DNA of 23,188 nucleotides from Nitrospira sp. UBA6909 (GTDB lineage Bacteria; Nitrospirota; Nitrospiria; Nitrospirales; Nitrospiraceae). The notes under the pieces are model-generated. The model was not told the origin of the DNA and searched no databases. It saw only the letters and a list, made by a program, of their open reading frames with translations. Where the stretch lies: positions 1-23,188 of the forward strand of contig DKBD01000033.1 in assembly GCA_002451055.1 (NCBI GenBank), given 5' to 3'. Positions 1-6,944 of this stretch are shown here, piece after piece; position 1 is the first letter of the stretch; each line of letters begins with the position of its first letter. The position numbers were made by a program, and so were the translations under genes.

Positions 1-551
1 ACATTGCCCGCCATATCAAAGCAGCCATAGGGACTGACTCCGGTGGGATACTGTGTCACCGGAGTGGTATGGCCAATACCGGACTCACCATTGTTACATC
101 GAGTCTTGTCGAACTCCCTGCCCCAAGGATACTGGCCTCCATCCTTACCTCGTGCGGCCTTTTCCCACTCTTGCTTGGTCGGCAGACGTTTCCCGGCCCA
201 TATGGCGTAGGCTTCTGCCTCGTAGTAGCTGACGCCAACAACCGGATAATTGGGCTTGTTCCATTCCGCGTCATTCCAATATTTGGGCCCGGTGATGTCG
301 TTTTTGGTCCTCCACTTCCACCCTTCGGAAGACCAGTAGGCCTGACTCCCATAGCCACCAGCCGAAACGAAGGCTCGATACTTCTGATTCGTGACGGGGT
401 ACTGATCGATCCAATAGTCATGGTTGATCGTGATACGGGTGTTCTTGTCGCCATACAGGAACGGCCCTTTTGGCACCTTCACCATATCCAATGGTACGGC
501 AAGGGCGGATGGCTTGGTCGCCTGCTGAGCAGGCTCCAGCCTGCAACCCAC
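1..551 (-). CDS. SUMF1/FGE-sulfatase-domain protein, partial (3' end outside window), probably frameshifted at its N-terminus
   Basis: The open minus-strand frame runs from position 551 to the window edge with no stop, giving about 183 codons. It begins with a family-typical segment (MVKVPKGPFLYGD at 483 and below), then WIDQYPVTNQKYRAF, RLPTKQEWEKAARG, YPWG and finally SPYGCFDMAGNV at the edge. These are hallmarks of the formylglycine-generating-enzyme/SUMF1 fold, which also occurs in EgtB/PvdO-like proteins and lipoproteins. The C-terminal part, where true FGEs carry their catalytic cysteines, is outside the window, so enzymatic function cannot be judged. In frame, a TGA at 552-554 sits directly before GTG 551. 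The neighbouring frame reads a signal-peptide-like stretch from TTG 603 (RRSSAALGGGISFFLSG) that would join to C-R-L-E-P if one T near 549-552 were removed, creating an LSGC lipobox. I therefore suspect a lipoprotein gene with a one-base frameshift or a sequence error. It is transcribed divergently from the methyltransferase gene. Confidence 0.8.
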   Translation of the reverse strand, partial: MGCRLEPAQQATKPSALAVPLDMVKVPKGPFLYGDKNTRITINHDYWIDQYPVTNQKYRAFVSAGGYGSQAYWSSEGWKWRTKNDITGPKYWNDAEWNKPNYPVVGVSYYEAEAYAIWAGKRLPTKQEWEKAARGKDGGQYPWGREFDKTRCNNGESGIGHTTPVTQYPTGVSPYGCFDMAGN

Positions 552-603
552 TCAAAAAGAAGCTGATTCCACCTCCCAAAGCCGCGCTCGAACGACGGGG
601 CAA
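552..603 (-). pseudogene. Out-of-frame lipoprotein signal peptide belonging to the FGE-domain gene
   Basis: From TTG at 603 on the minus strand the frame reads about 17 residues, with RR near the start and then a moderately hydrophobic stretch ending FFLSG. It is one base out of register with the FGE domain frame. Removing one T from the GGGTTGC (minus strand) near 549-552 would give FFLSG-C-RLEPAQQ, a textbook lipobox followed by a hydrophilic tether. No good ribosome binding site precedes TTG 603, and a longer version could start at TTG 648. This is inference; the gene could instead start at GTG 551 or ATG 485 without a signal peptide. Confidence 0.4.
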
Positions 604-650
604 ATCGGTATCACGGAGCCTTGGTGCTTTCTCACCCCCCGTCCTCAATC

Positions 651-680
651 TTGACTTAACACCTTTCCAGCGGATACCCT
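651..680 (+). promoter_or_regulatory. Possible sigma70-type promoter for the methyltransferase gene
   Basis: TTGACT at 651-656 differs from the consensus -35 box by one base. After an 18-nt spacer, TACCCT at 675-680 keeps the key T1, A2 and T6 of a -10 box. Transcription would start near 687, just before the hairpin at 697-733, leaving a leader of about 85 nt. The -10 is weak in its middle bases, so this is a candidate only. Confidence 0.3.
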
Positions 681-696
681 ACACCACTTTTGTCAA

Positions 697-744
697 CCAA
701 TAGAGACGGGTGGAGGTACCCGTCGGCTATTGGTGTCACTTTTT
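697..744 (+). other. Leader hairpin with short T tract upstream of the methyltransferase gene
   Basis: CCAATAG (697-703) pairs with CTATTGG (727-733), and GACGGGT (705-711) pairs with ACCCGTC (718-724), around a GGAGGT loop. This is a 14-bp stem with a small asymmetric bulge. A run of five T begins at 740. No plus-strand gene precedes it in the window. It could be a leader attenuator of the methyltransferase gene or a structure separating the two divergent genes. The loop GGAGGT resembles a Shine-Dalgarno sequence, but no start codon suits it. Confidence 0.5.
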
Positions 745-771
745 CTTGTTGATGGCTGGAGAAGGTTGATC

Positions 772-1947
772 GTGACCACCGGACATCCTGAACTCGTGGC
801 GGCTATTGCCTCAGAAATCAAGGCGTTAGGGCCAATCCCTTTCGCCCGTTTCATGGAACTCGCCCTCTACCATCCGCAATTTGGCTATTACATGCGGGCC
901 CCGGAAGGCACGGGGGAACGTATCGGCTGGCAGGGGGATTACTACACCAGTTCCGATGTGCATCCGATTCTTGGGCAAGCGCTGGCGCGACAGGCCGAGC
1001 AAATCGACCGCCTGCTCGGACAGCCAGACCCCTTCACCGTGGTCGAAATGGGTCCCGGCAAGGGCTTGCTCGCCAAGCACTTCCTGTCGGCTTGCGCCCC
1101 TTCATTCCGGCAGCGGCTCCGTTATGTCCTGATTGACCGCAGCCCTGCGATGCGCGATATGCAGCGACGCAACCTGTCTGAATGGCTGAACGAACCAGGC
1201 CTGATTGCCTGGGAAGACCACCTCAACGAACTCGCCCCATCCAGCATCACAGGTCTCTTGTTCAGCAATGAACTGGTCGATGCCTTCCCGGTTCACCGGG
1301 TTCAAGTGACAGACGGACGAACCGAGGAACTCCATGTGGACTATCGCGACGGGCGATTTATCGAATGTCTGAAACCGCTCTCAGCGGTTGCGCTGGCCAC
1401 GCAACTCCAACACCTGCATCACGACTGGCCGGAGGGGTACCGAACCGAGGTGAATCTCCAGGCGTTGGACTGGACGAAGCAGGTGGCTCAGCGCATGAAG
1501 CGGGGATTCGTGCTGACGATCGACTATGGCCATACGGCGCATGATCTCTACGGGCCCGAGCGGAAGAACGGCACGTTCCTCTGTTACTCCCGGCATTCGG
1601 CCAATGAATCGCCGTTCCTGGAGATCGGCGTGCAGGACATGACCGCGCATGTGGACTTTTCGAGTCTGGCCGCCGCCGGTGAACCGCATGGCCTGCATGT
1701 CACGGGGTTCACCAACCAACTGAGCTTTCTGATGGGACTCGGCGTGGAAACCATGGTGGCCGAGTTGGAGCCGGAAAGTCCGGAGTTTCGCGCGGCGATT
1801 CATCTCTTGAAACCCAACGGGATGGGCGGCACGTTCAAAGTGCTGGTCCAACACAAAGGGGTCGAATGCGCCGCACTCGATGGACTGAAGTACAAACCGT
1901 TTTGGGGATCAGCATTGACCGGATTGGAGTCGAACGTCACCGCGTAA
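772..1947 (+). CDS. SAM-dependent methyltransferase, MidA/NDUFAF7 family (COG1565 type)
   Basis: The 391-residue protein matches the MidA/NDUFAF7 family over its full length. The N-terminal block has I-P-F-A-R-F-M-E-L-A-L-Y-H-P. It is followed by GDYYTSSDVHPILGQALARQ near residues 55-74, the SAM-binding motif VVEMGPGKG around 90-98, SNELVDAFPVHR near 165-176, a GFVLTIDYG block, and QDMTAHVDFSSLA with GFTNQLSFL toward the C-terminus. GTG 772 was chosen because GGAGAAGG (758-765) lies six bases upstream; an earlier in-frame TTG at 730 lies inside a hairpin and has no ribosome site. In mitochondria NDUFAF7 dimethylates an arginine of the 49-kDa subunit (NuoD homologue) and is needed for complex I assembly. 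The gene lies 63 bp upstream of nuoA on the same strand, and the target motif is present in NuoCD. I infer a complex I maturation role. A terminator-like element separates it from nuoA. Confidence 0.9.
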   Translation: MTTGHPELVAAIASEIKALGPIPFARFMELALYHPQFGYYMRAPEGTGERIGWQGDYYTSSDVHPILGQALARQAEQIDRLLGQPDPFTVVEMGPGKGLLAKHFLSACAPSFRQRLRYVLIDRSPAMRDMQRRNLSEWLNEPGLIAWEDHLNELAPSSITGLLFSNELVDAFPVHRVQVTDGRTEELHVDYRDGRFIECLKPLSAVALATQLQHLHHDWPEGYRTEVNLQALDWTKQVAQRMKRGFVLTIDYGHTAHDLYGPERKNGTFLCYSRHSANESPFLEIGVQDMTAHVDFSSLAAAGEPHGLHVTGFTNQLSFLMGLGVETMVAELEPESPEFRAAIHLLKPNGMGGTFKVLVQHKGVECAALDGLKYKPFWGSALTGLESNVTA

Positions 1948-1988
1948 CGTCATCGAGACCCGTTGCCTCGACGATGTACAGTTTTTTT
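1947..1988 (+). terminator. Intrinsic terminator or attenuator between the methyltransferase gene and nuoA
   Basis: Bases 1947-1957 pair with 1967-1977 in an 11-bp stem with one A-C mismatch and one G-T pair, around a 9-nt loop (1958-1966). Four bases later a run of seven T (1982-1988) follows. The position just after the methyltransferase stop codon fits a rho-independent terminator. Because nuoA begins only 23 bp downstream, it could also act as a partial terminator setting nuo expression relative to the upstream gene. No clear promoter is visible between it and nuoA. Confidence 0.6.
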
Positions 1989-2010
1989 CAACTATTAGAC
2001 CGGTTGGACA

Positions 2011-2382
2011 ATGTCAGACGAAGCGATGCTTCTGAACTATGTCCCGATCCTGCTCTTCATCGGGCTCACCATTGCCGTAGGCGCGGTCACGTTGCTGCTC
2101 GGCGGGCTGGTCCGCCCCAACCGTCCTTACCGCGCGAAACTCGCTCCCTATGAAAGCGGAAGCCCGCTCTTTCAGGATGCGCAGGTGCAATTCCCGATGC
2201 GGTATTACATCATCGCGATGCTGTTCGTGATCTTCGACATTGAAATCGTCTTTATGTTTCCCTGGGCCGTGGCATTCAGCAAGCTGGGACTGGTCGGATT
2301 GGTCGAGATGGCCATGTTTATTGCGATTCTGGTCGTGGGCTTCTGGTACGCGTGGAAGAAAGGGGCACTCGAATGGGATTGA
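2011..2382 (+). CDS. nuoA: NADH-quinone oxidoreductase subunit A
   Basis: This 123-residue membrane subunit of complex I has three hydrophobic helices, near residues 8-31, 64-86 and 94-115. The loop PYESGSPLFQDAQVQFPMRYY (starting at about residue 46) and the second-helix motif FVIFDIEIVFMFPWA, with acidic residues D76 and E78, are diagnostic. The C-terminus GALEWD is also typical. NuoA helps close the quinone chamber together with NuoH and NuoJ. ATG 2011 is the natural start; the sequence upstream (GGTTGGACA) is a weak ribosome site. It is the first gene of the nuo cluster, and its stop codon lies at the foot of a long inverted repeat that fills the spacer to nuoB. Confidence 0.96.
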   Translation: MSDEAMLLNYVPILLFIGLTIAVGAVTLLLGGLVRPNRPYRAKLAPYESGSPLFQDAQVQFPMRYYIIAMLFVIFDIEIVFMFPWAVAFSKLGLVGLVEMAMFIAILVVGFWYAWKKGALEWD

Positions 2383-2488
2383 ACGGGTCCTGTCGTCGGC
2401 CAACCCATTCGTCCTCGCTCCACCCATCCCCCAGTGGGTCCCTTCCGCTGCGGGCGAATGGGTTCCCGGGCCGACGCCACCCGTTCAA
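2379..2488. repeat. Long imperfect inverted repeat filling the nuoA-nuoB spacer
   Basis: Three blocks pair in nested order: TTGAACGGGT (2379-2388) with ACCCGTTCAA (2479-2488), CGTCGGCC (2394-2401) with GGCCGACG (2469-2476), and AACCCATTCG (2402-2411) with CGAATGGGTT (2455-2464). This gives 28 perfect base pairs with small bulges. Inside the 43-nt loop a further 5-bp hairpin joins ACCCA (2422-2426) to TGGGT (2435-2439). The left foot includes the nuoA stop codon. There is no T tract, so it is not an ordinary terminator. It may stabilise or process the mRNA, or be a miniature mobile element. Confidence 0.85.
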
Positions 2489-2520
2489 CCACATTCTCGC
2501 TATTAGATGGAGAGTCAAAG

Positions 2521-3000
2521 GTGAGTTTGCTAGAGCGGCAATTTGAGGCCAACATCATTACGACGAACCTCGACGCCGTCGTAGGCTGGGCCAGGAAGTC
2601 GGCCCTCTGGCCGATGACGTTCGGACTCGCCTGCTGCGCGATCGAAATGATCGCCAGCGTCTCCTCGCGCTACGACCTCGATCGGTTCGGCGCCGGCGTC
2701 TTTCGCGCATCTCCCCGGCAATCGGATCTCATGATTGTCGCCGGAACGGTTTCGCGCAAAATGGCGCCGGTGGTGCGGCGAATTTATGACCAGATGGCCG
2801 AGCCTCGGTACGTGATTTCCATGGGCTCCTGTGCGACGTCCGGCAACCACTACAATAGCTATGCGGTGGTGCAGGGCGTTGATCAAATCGTGCCGGTCGA
2901 CGTGTACGTGCCGGGCTGCCCGCCGCGTCCTGAAGCGTTGTTGGACGGGTTGTTGAAGTTGCAAGAAAAAATCCAGCGAGAGAAAGTGTTCGTAAAATAA
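2521..3000 (+). CDS. nuoB: NADH-quinone oxidoreductase subunit B (ligand of cluster N2)
   Basis: The 159-residue subunit carries the terminal [4Fe-4S] cluster N2 next to the quinone site. All four ligands are visible: the tandem C38-C39 in [10 protein letters not shown]104 in [14 protein letters not shown], and C133 in [18 protein letters not shown]. Length is normal for the family. GTG 2521 was chosen because GGAGAG (2509-2514) lies six bases upstream and the protein then begins SLLERQF. A longer frame from 2434 would run through the inverted-repeat spacer and adds nothing family-like. The gene is separated from nuoA by 138 nt of repeat-bearing spacer, unusually long for this pair. Confidence 0.96.
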   Translation: MSLLERQFEANIITTNLDAVVGWARKSALWPMTFGLACCAIEMIASVSSRYDLDRFGAGVFRASPRQSDLMIVAGTVSRKMAPVVRRIYDQMAEPRYVISMGSCATSGNHYNSYAVVQGVDQIVPVDVYVPGCPPRPEALLDGLLKLQEKIQREKVFVK

Positions 3001-3044
3001 CGGTGCGCCTCGTTAACCGCCATGCATGACACAGACGACTCATG

Positions 3045-3086
3045 CGGTTGACCACGATTGGCGAATAACGATTGACGTGTGACGAA
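3045..3086 (+). repeat. Heptad repeat element in the nuoB-nuoCD spacer
   Basis: The core starts at 3059 with TGG, followed at exact 7-nt steps by TAA (3066), TGA (3073) and TGA (3080). Read as heptads these are GATTGGC, GAATAAC, GATTGAC and GTGTGAC. A further TTGACC lies at 3048-3053. The left part of the spacer carries a looser partner (CCGCCATGCATGA at 3017-3029 against TCATGCGG at 3040-3047). The element ends four bases before the nuoCD start codon, so it occupies the place where a ribosome binding site would be. Confidence 0.7.
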
Positions 3087-3089
3087 CCC

Positions 3090-4841
3090 ATGGAATCCCT
3101 CGTCGAAACATTGCGGAAACAGTTCCCGGATGGGGTACTGTCCGTCGACACCGATGCCACCCGGTCAGAACTGACCGTCCACGTCTCGGCACCCAAAATC
3201 CTCGAAATTGCGCGCTACCTCCATGACGCGCCCGAAGCCTGCTTCGACCACATCACCGACATCTGCTCCGCGGACTACCCCGACAGCCAGCAACGGTTCG
3301 AGGTGATCTATCAGCTCCTGTCGCTGCCTCACGGAAAGCGCATCCGCCTGAAGACGCGGGTGACGGAGGAGAATCCGACCATCGAATCGGTCACGAGCGT
3401 CTGGCGGGGCGCGGAGTTTCTGGAGCGTGAGGTGTACGACATGATGGGGATTCGGTTTACCGGCCACCCGGACCTGCGCCGCATCCTCTTGCCGGAAGAC
3501 TATGCCGAAGGACACCCGTTGCGAAAAGATTTCCCCACGGAAGGCAAGGGCTGGCGCAGTCAATTCGATTTTATCCCCAGGCTCGACGAGCCGCCCGTCG
3601 AGCAAACCGAAGGCGAAGTGCCTGAGGATCAAAAAAAACCATTCCTGATCGACAACGGACAGACCGGCAAACGCCGCCGGGAAGAACTGCTGCTCAACAT
3701 GGGGCCGCAACACCCCAGCACGCACGGCGTGGTCCGTGTCGTCCTTGAACTGGACGGTGAGCGAATCGTCAAAGCGACACCGGATCTCGGGTACCTCCAT
3801 CGCGGCGTCGAGAAGCTGGCCGAAGGCCTCGCGTATATGCAGATCATCCCCCATACCGATCGGCTGGATTATGTCTGCGCCATGGCCAACAACTATGCCT
3901 ATGTGCGGGCCGTGGAGAAACTCCTCGGCATCACCGTGCCCGAACGGGCTGAATACATCCGGACAATCGTCGCGGAGATGCAGCGTATCCTCGGCCATCT
4001 CTTCTGGCTGGGCGCGCAGGCCTTGGATATCGGTGCGATGACGGTGTTTTTCTGGACGTTTCGCGAGCGGGAGACCCTGCTCGATATGTTCGAGCAGCTG
4101 TGCGGCGCCCGGCTCACGCTGAACTATTATCGCATCGGCGGCGTCGACAGCGACTTCACCCCGGAGCTCGTGCAGCGTCTGAAAACGTTTCTAGACACCT
4201 TCCCGCAGAAGGTGAACGAATATGACTCCCTGCTCGTCTCCAACCGGATCTGGCTCGGACGCACGAAGAACATCGCGGTGATCTCCGGCAAAGACGCCGT
4301 CAACTTCGGGCTCACCGGCCCGACGTTGCGCGGCTCCGGCGTGGCCTACGACGTCCGCAAGATGGAGCCATACGGGGTCTATCACAAAGTGGACTGGGAA
4401 GTACCGGTGGGAAAGAACGGCGACACCTACGATCGCTACTGGATTCGCGTCGAAGAAATGCGCCAAAGCGCACGGATCATCACGCAGTGTCTCGACCAAA
4501 TGCCGCCCGGCCCGATCATCGCCGACGAGCCGCAATACATTCCACCTCCCAAACAGCAAGTCATGCGCGACATGGAAAGCTTGATTCATCACTTCATCAT
4601 CTTTACCCAGGGACTCAGGCCGCCGAAGGCGGAAACCTACTGCGCCACCGAAGCGCCGAAAGGCGAATTGGGGTTTTTCATCATCAGCGACGGCAGCCCA
4701 CGTCCCTATCGGTTGAAAATCCGCTCACCCTCGTTTATCCATATGGGTGCCTTCGACCACATGGCCCGTGGATATTTGATTTCCGACATCATTACGATCT
4801 TCGGCACGTACGACGTGGTAATGGGGGAGTGTGATAGATGA
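3090..4841 (+). CDS. nuoCD: Fused NADH-quinone oxidoreductase subunits C and D
   Basis: The 583-residue protein joins a NuoC domain (about residues 1-155; WRGAEFLEREVYDMMGIRF and HPDLRRILLPEDY) to a NuoD domain (about 195-583; LLNMGPQHPSTHGVVRVVLE, DLGYLHRGVEKL, and the C-terminal YLISDIITIFGTYDVVMGECDR). The linker between them is charged and poorly conserved. NuoD forms the quinone pocket beside cluster N2. R238 of the LHRG motif (codon at 3801-3803) aligns with the arginine that NDUFAF7 methylates in the mitochondrial 49-kDa subunit. Fusion of C and D is also known in E. coli. ATG 3090 is preferred; TTG 3072 is in frame but lies inside the heptad repeat. No clear Shine-Dalgarno sequence is present. 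Confidence 0.96.
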   Translation: MESLVETLRKQFPDGVLSVDTDATRSELTVHVSAPKILEIARYLHDAPEACFDHITDICSADYPDSQQRFEVIYQLLSLPHGKRIRLKTRVTEENPTIESVTSVWRGAEFLEREVYDMMGIRFTGHPDLRRILLPEDYAEGHPLRKDFPTEGKGWRSQFDFIPRLDEPPVEQTEGEVPEDQKKPFLIDNGQTGKRRREELLLNMGPQHPSTHGVVRVVLELDGERIVKATPDLGYLHRGVEKLAEGLAYMQIIPHTDRLDYVCAMANNYAYVRAVEKLLGITVPERAEYIRTIVAEMQRILGHLFWLGAQALDIGAMTVFFWTFRERETLLDMFEQLCGARLTLNYYRIGGVDSDFTPELVQRLKTFLDTFPQKVNEYDSLLVSNRIWLGRTKNIAVISGKDAVNFGLTGPTLRGSGVAYDVRKMEPYGVYHKVDWEVPVGKNGDTYDRYWIRVEEMRQSARIITQCLDQMPPGPIIADEPQYIPPPKQQVMRDMESLIHHFIIFTQGLRPPKAETYCATEAPKGELGFFIISDGSPRPYRLKIRSPSFIHMGAFDHMARGYLISDIITIFGTYDVVMGECDR

Positions 4842-4936
4842 GGCGTGACGGCCAGGATGTTCCCGTGCTCGCTGCCCGCGCACAATCAGAATGTGCTCGG
4901 TCAATGCGCGCAGTGCGGAACATCCCGGCCGCCGCC
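4842..4936. repeat. Long imperfect inverted repeat in the nuoCD-nuoE spacer
   Basis: The left arm 4842-4863 (ending GGATGTTCC) pairs with the right arm 4917-4936 (starting GGAACATCC), with a small interruption near its base. A second inner stem pairs CGCGCA (4877-4882) with TGCGCG (4905-4910) and continues past a bulge. The structure starts directly after the nuoCD stop codon and ends 17 nt before the GGAGG of nuoE. It has no sequence kinship with the nuoA-nuoB repeat that I can see, but the same position and architecture. There is no T tract. Confidence 0.8.
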
Positions 4937-4962
4937 TCGGGAAAAGAATGTGCGGAGGGAAC

Positions 4963-5499
4963 GTGCTGAAGGACAAATACGGGAAGGAAATCGAGGACAT
5001 TCTGGCGCGTTACCCGGTCAAGCGCTCGGCGTTGATTCCCCTCCTCTATGTGGCGCAACGCGACCAGGGCTATGTCACGGAAGAAGCCATGACGGAGATC
5101 GCCGGGATCCTCAAACTGACGCCGCCGCAAGTGTATGAAACGATCACGTTCTACACGATGTTCAACCTGAAACCGGTGGGAACATTCCACATTCAGGTGT
5201 GCAAATCGCTCATGTGCGCATTGGTCGGCTCGGATACGGTGATCGGCTGGATCAAGTCGAAGCTGGGCATCGGCCCGGGCGAGACGACGGCCGACGGCCT
5301 CTTTACGCTGAGCGCCGTGGAATGTTTGGCCGCCTGCGGAACCGCGCCGATGATGCAGATCAACGATGACTATTATGAGCGACTGACCGAAGAAAAAGTG
5401 GACCGTATTTTAGCCGATCTCAAGACGGCCGGAGTCAGTCAGTTGAAAAGCGGCCCATATATGTGGCCCTTACCAGTAACCGTGAAAGGCGAGACGTAA
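4963..5499 (+). CDS. nuoE: NADH-quinone oxidoreductase subunit E (cluster N1a)
   Basis: The 178-residue thioredoxin-fold subunit of the NADH-oxidising module binds the [2Fe-2S] cluster N1a. Ligands are C80 and C85 in QVCKSLMCALVG and C121 and C125 in VECLAACGTAP. The preceding helical region (PPQVYETITFYTMFNLKP) is typical. GTG 4963 is preferred because GGAGG (4954-4958) lies four bases upstream; ATG 4948 is in frame but lacks a ribosome site, and starting further upstream would enter the inverted repeat. The C-terminus (VTVKGET) and the TAA stop lie inside a heptad repeat that continues into the spacer, so the last codons may derive from the repeat. It works with NuoF and NuoG. Confidence 0.95.
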   Translation: MLKDKYGKEIEDILARYPVKRSALIPLLYVAQRDQGYVTEEAMTEIAGILKLTPPQVYETITFYTMFNLKPVGTFHIQVCKSLMCALVGSDTVIGWIKSKLGIGPGETTADGLFTLSAVECLAACGTAPMMQINDDYYERLTEEKVDRILADLKTAGVSQLKSGPYMWPLPVTVKGET

Positions 5500-5564
5500 A
5501 ACGTGAAACGAATCGGATCACGGCTTTCTTCCAACCTTTCACTTTTCACTTTTTACGTTTCACG
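5481..5564. repeat. Heptad repeat pair at the nuoE-nuoF junction
   Basis: Left arm in 7-nt phase: TGA (5483), CGA (5490), TAA (5497, the nuoE stop) and TGA (5504), reading as CGTGAAA-type heptads. The right arm is inverted: TTTCAC units at about 5538-5564 end in CGTTTCACG (5556-5564), the exact reverse complement of CGTGAAACG (5502-5510). The arms can form a stem with a loop of about 45 nt. The right arm stops 8 nt before the nuoF ATG. Confidence 0.75.
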
Positions 5565-5572
5565 CTGAAGCT

Positions 5573-6886
5573 ATGCCGCAGCACGAACTGATCCTCTTGA
5601 AAAACATGATGCAGCCCGGATACACCGGGTCGTTGGCGGACTATGAGCGGACGGGCGGCTACCAAGCCCTTCGGAAGACGCTCGGCAAAACTGCGCCGGC
5701 TGACGTCACCGCCGCGGTCCGCAAATCCGGTCTGCGCGGGCGCGGCGGAGCCGGGTTCCCGACCGGTGTCAAGTGGGGATTTCTCCCGAAAGATTACCAA
5801 GGTCCCCGCTACCTCTGCTGCAACGCCGACGAGAGCGAGCCGGGCACGTTCAAGGACCGCCAGCTGATGGAGCGGGACCCGCATCAAGTATTGGAGGGGA
5901 TCCTACTCGCCTGCTATGCCATCGGTGCGGAATCCGCCTACATCTATATCCGAGGCGAGATGGTGCTGGGATCGAAGATTCTGGAGCACGCCATCGGCGA
6001 GGCGCGCGCTGCCGGGTATATCGGGAAGAATATCCTGGGCACGGGCCTCAACGTGGACATCTGGGTGCATCGCGGCGCAGGCGCCTACATCTGCGGCGAA
6101 GAAACGGCGCTGCTTGAATCGCTGGAGGGCAAGCGCGGCCTGCCCCGCATAAAACCCCCGTTTCCGGCCACCCACGGCCTGTACAACAAGCCCACGGTGG
6201 TGAACAACGTCGAAACGTTGGCCAATCTGCCTCATATTCTCAACCGCGGCGGCGAATGGTTCGCCTCGATCGGCTCGCCGCCGAAGAGCACAGGAACCAG
6301 GGTCTTCTGCGTCAGCGGGCATGTGAAGCGGCCGGGCAACTACGAAGTGCCCATGGGCATTACCGTCCGAGAGTTGGTGTATGAACACGCCGGCGGCATG
6401 CGCTCGGACAAACCGATCAAGGCGTTCATCCCTGGCGGCGCGTCAGCGCCCTTTCTGACTCCGGCTCATCTCGACGTGAAGCTGGATTTCGAATCGGTCG
6501 CGGCGGCGGGATCGATGCTGGGGTCCGGGGGCGTCACCGTGATGGAGGAAGGCACCAGCATGGTGTGGGCGGCCCTCCGGCTCATGGAATTTTTCTACCA
6601 CGAGTCCTGCGGGAAGTGCAGCCCCTGCCGTGAAGGCAGTTCTTGGCTGGTCCAGATTATGCGCAGGATCGTCGCAAAACGCGGTCGGATGGAAGACCTT
6701 GAAACCTTGTCGGATCTGTGCAAGAACATCGCCGGGCGTACGGTCTGCGCCTTCGGCGACGCGGAGGTCGCACCGATCCAGAGCACGCTGAAGCATTGGC
6801 GTGAGGAATATGCGTCGCTGATCCGCGAAGCAGAAGCGGCGAACCTGGTCATGCCGGAAGCGGCGGGAGCAAGGCGTGAATCGTAA
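5573..6886 (+). CDS. nuoF: NADH-quinone oxidoreductase subunit F (NADH/FMN site, cluster N3)
   Basis: The 437-residue subunit binds NADH, FMN and the [4Fe-4S] cluster N3. The glycine-rich GRGGAGFPTGVKW (from residue 56) and CNADESEPGTFKDR form the nucleotide and flavin site. GAGAYICGEETALLESLEG belongs to the FMN-binding fold. N3 ligands are C346, C349 and C352 in ESCGKCSPCREG and C392 in GRTVCAFGD. Length is ordinary. It starts at ATG 5573 behind a weak purine stretch and ends with a TAA (6884) that lies in phase with a heptad repeat. NADH rather than a ferredoxin or F420 is the expected donor, given NuoE, NuoF and NuoG side by side. Confidence 0.97.
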   Translation: MPQHELILLKNMMQPGYTGSLADYERTGGYQALRKTLGKTAPADVTAAVRKSGLRGRGGAGFPTGVKWGFLPKDYQGPRYLCCNADESEPGTFKDRQLMERDPHQVLEGILLACYAIGAESAYIYIRGEMVLGSKILEHAIGEARAAGYIGKNILGTGLNVDIWVHRGAGAYICGEETALLESLEGKRGLPRIKPPFPATHGLYNKPTVVNNVETLANLPHILNRGGEWFASIGSPPKSTGTRVFCVSGHVKRPGNYEVPMGITVRELVYEHAGGMRSDKPIKAFIPGGASAPFLTPAHLDVKLDFESVAAAGSMLGSGGVTVMEEGTSMVWAALRLMEFFYHESCGKCSPCREGSSWLVQIMRRIVAKRGRMEDLETLSDLCKNIAGRTVCAFGDAEVAPIQSTLKHWREEYASLIREAEAANLVMPEAAGARRES

Positions 6887-6931
6887 GTCGTTATTCGTCA
6901 GTATCCCGCGTTTAACGGTTCACGGTTAACG
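6875..6931. repeat. Heptad repeat pair at the nuoF-nuoG junction
   Basis: Trinucleotides recur at exact 7-nt steps: TGA 6877, TAA 6884 (the nuoF stop), TTA 6891 and TCA 6898, each preceded by CG. A second arm shows TAA 6913, TCA 6920 and TAA 6927 with CG at fixed positions. The arms are complementary in register rather than identical. Little other sequence separates the nuoF and nuoG reading frames. Confidence 0.6.
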
Positions 6932-6944
6932 AAGACGAAGCATT

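Noticed and set aside
69..566. Plus-strand open frame of 165 codons near the left edge
   Set aside because: The minus strand here encodes an unmistakable FGE/SUMF1 domain, so this frame is its antisense shadow.
668..696. Minus-strand promoter for the FGE gene based on TTGACA (complement of 691-696)
   Set aside because: No acceptable -10 box lies 16-18 nt away on the minus strand.
3165..3998. Long minus-strand open frame (277 codons) opposite nuoCD
   Set aside because: It is the complementary-frame shadow of a GC-rich, well-identified gene, with no domain or start signal of its own.
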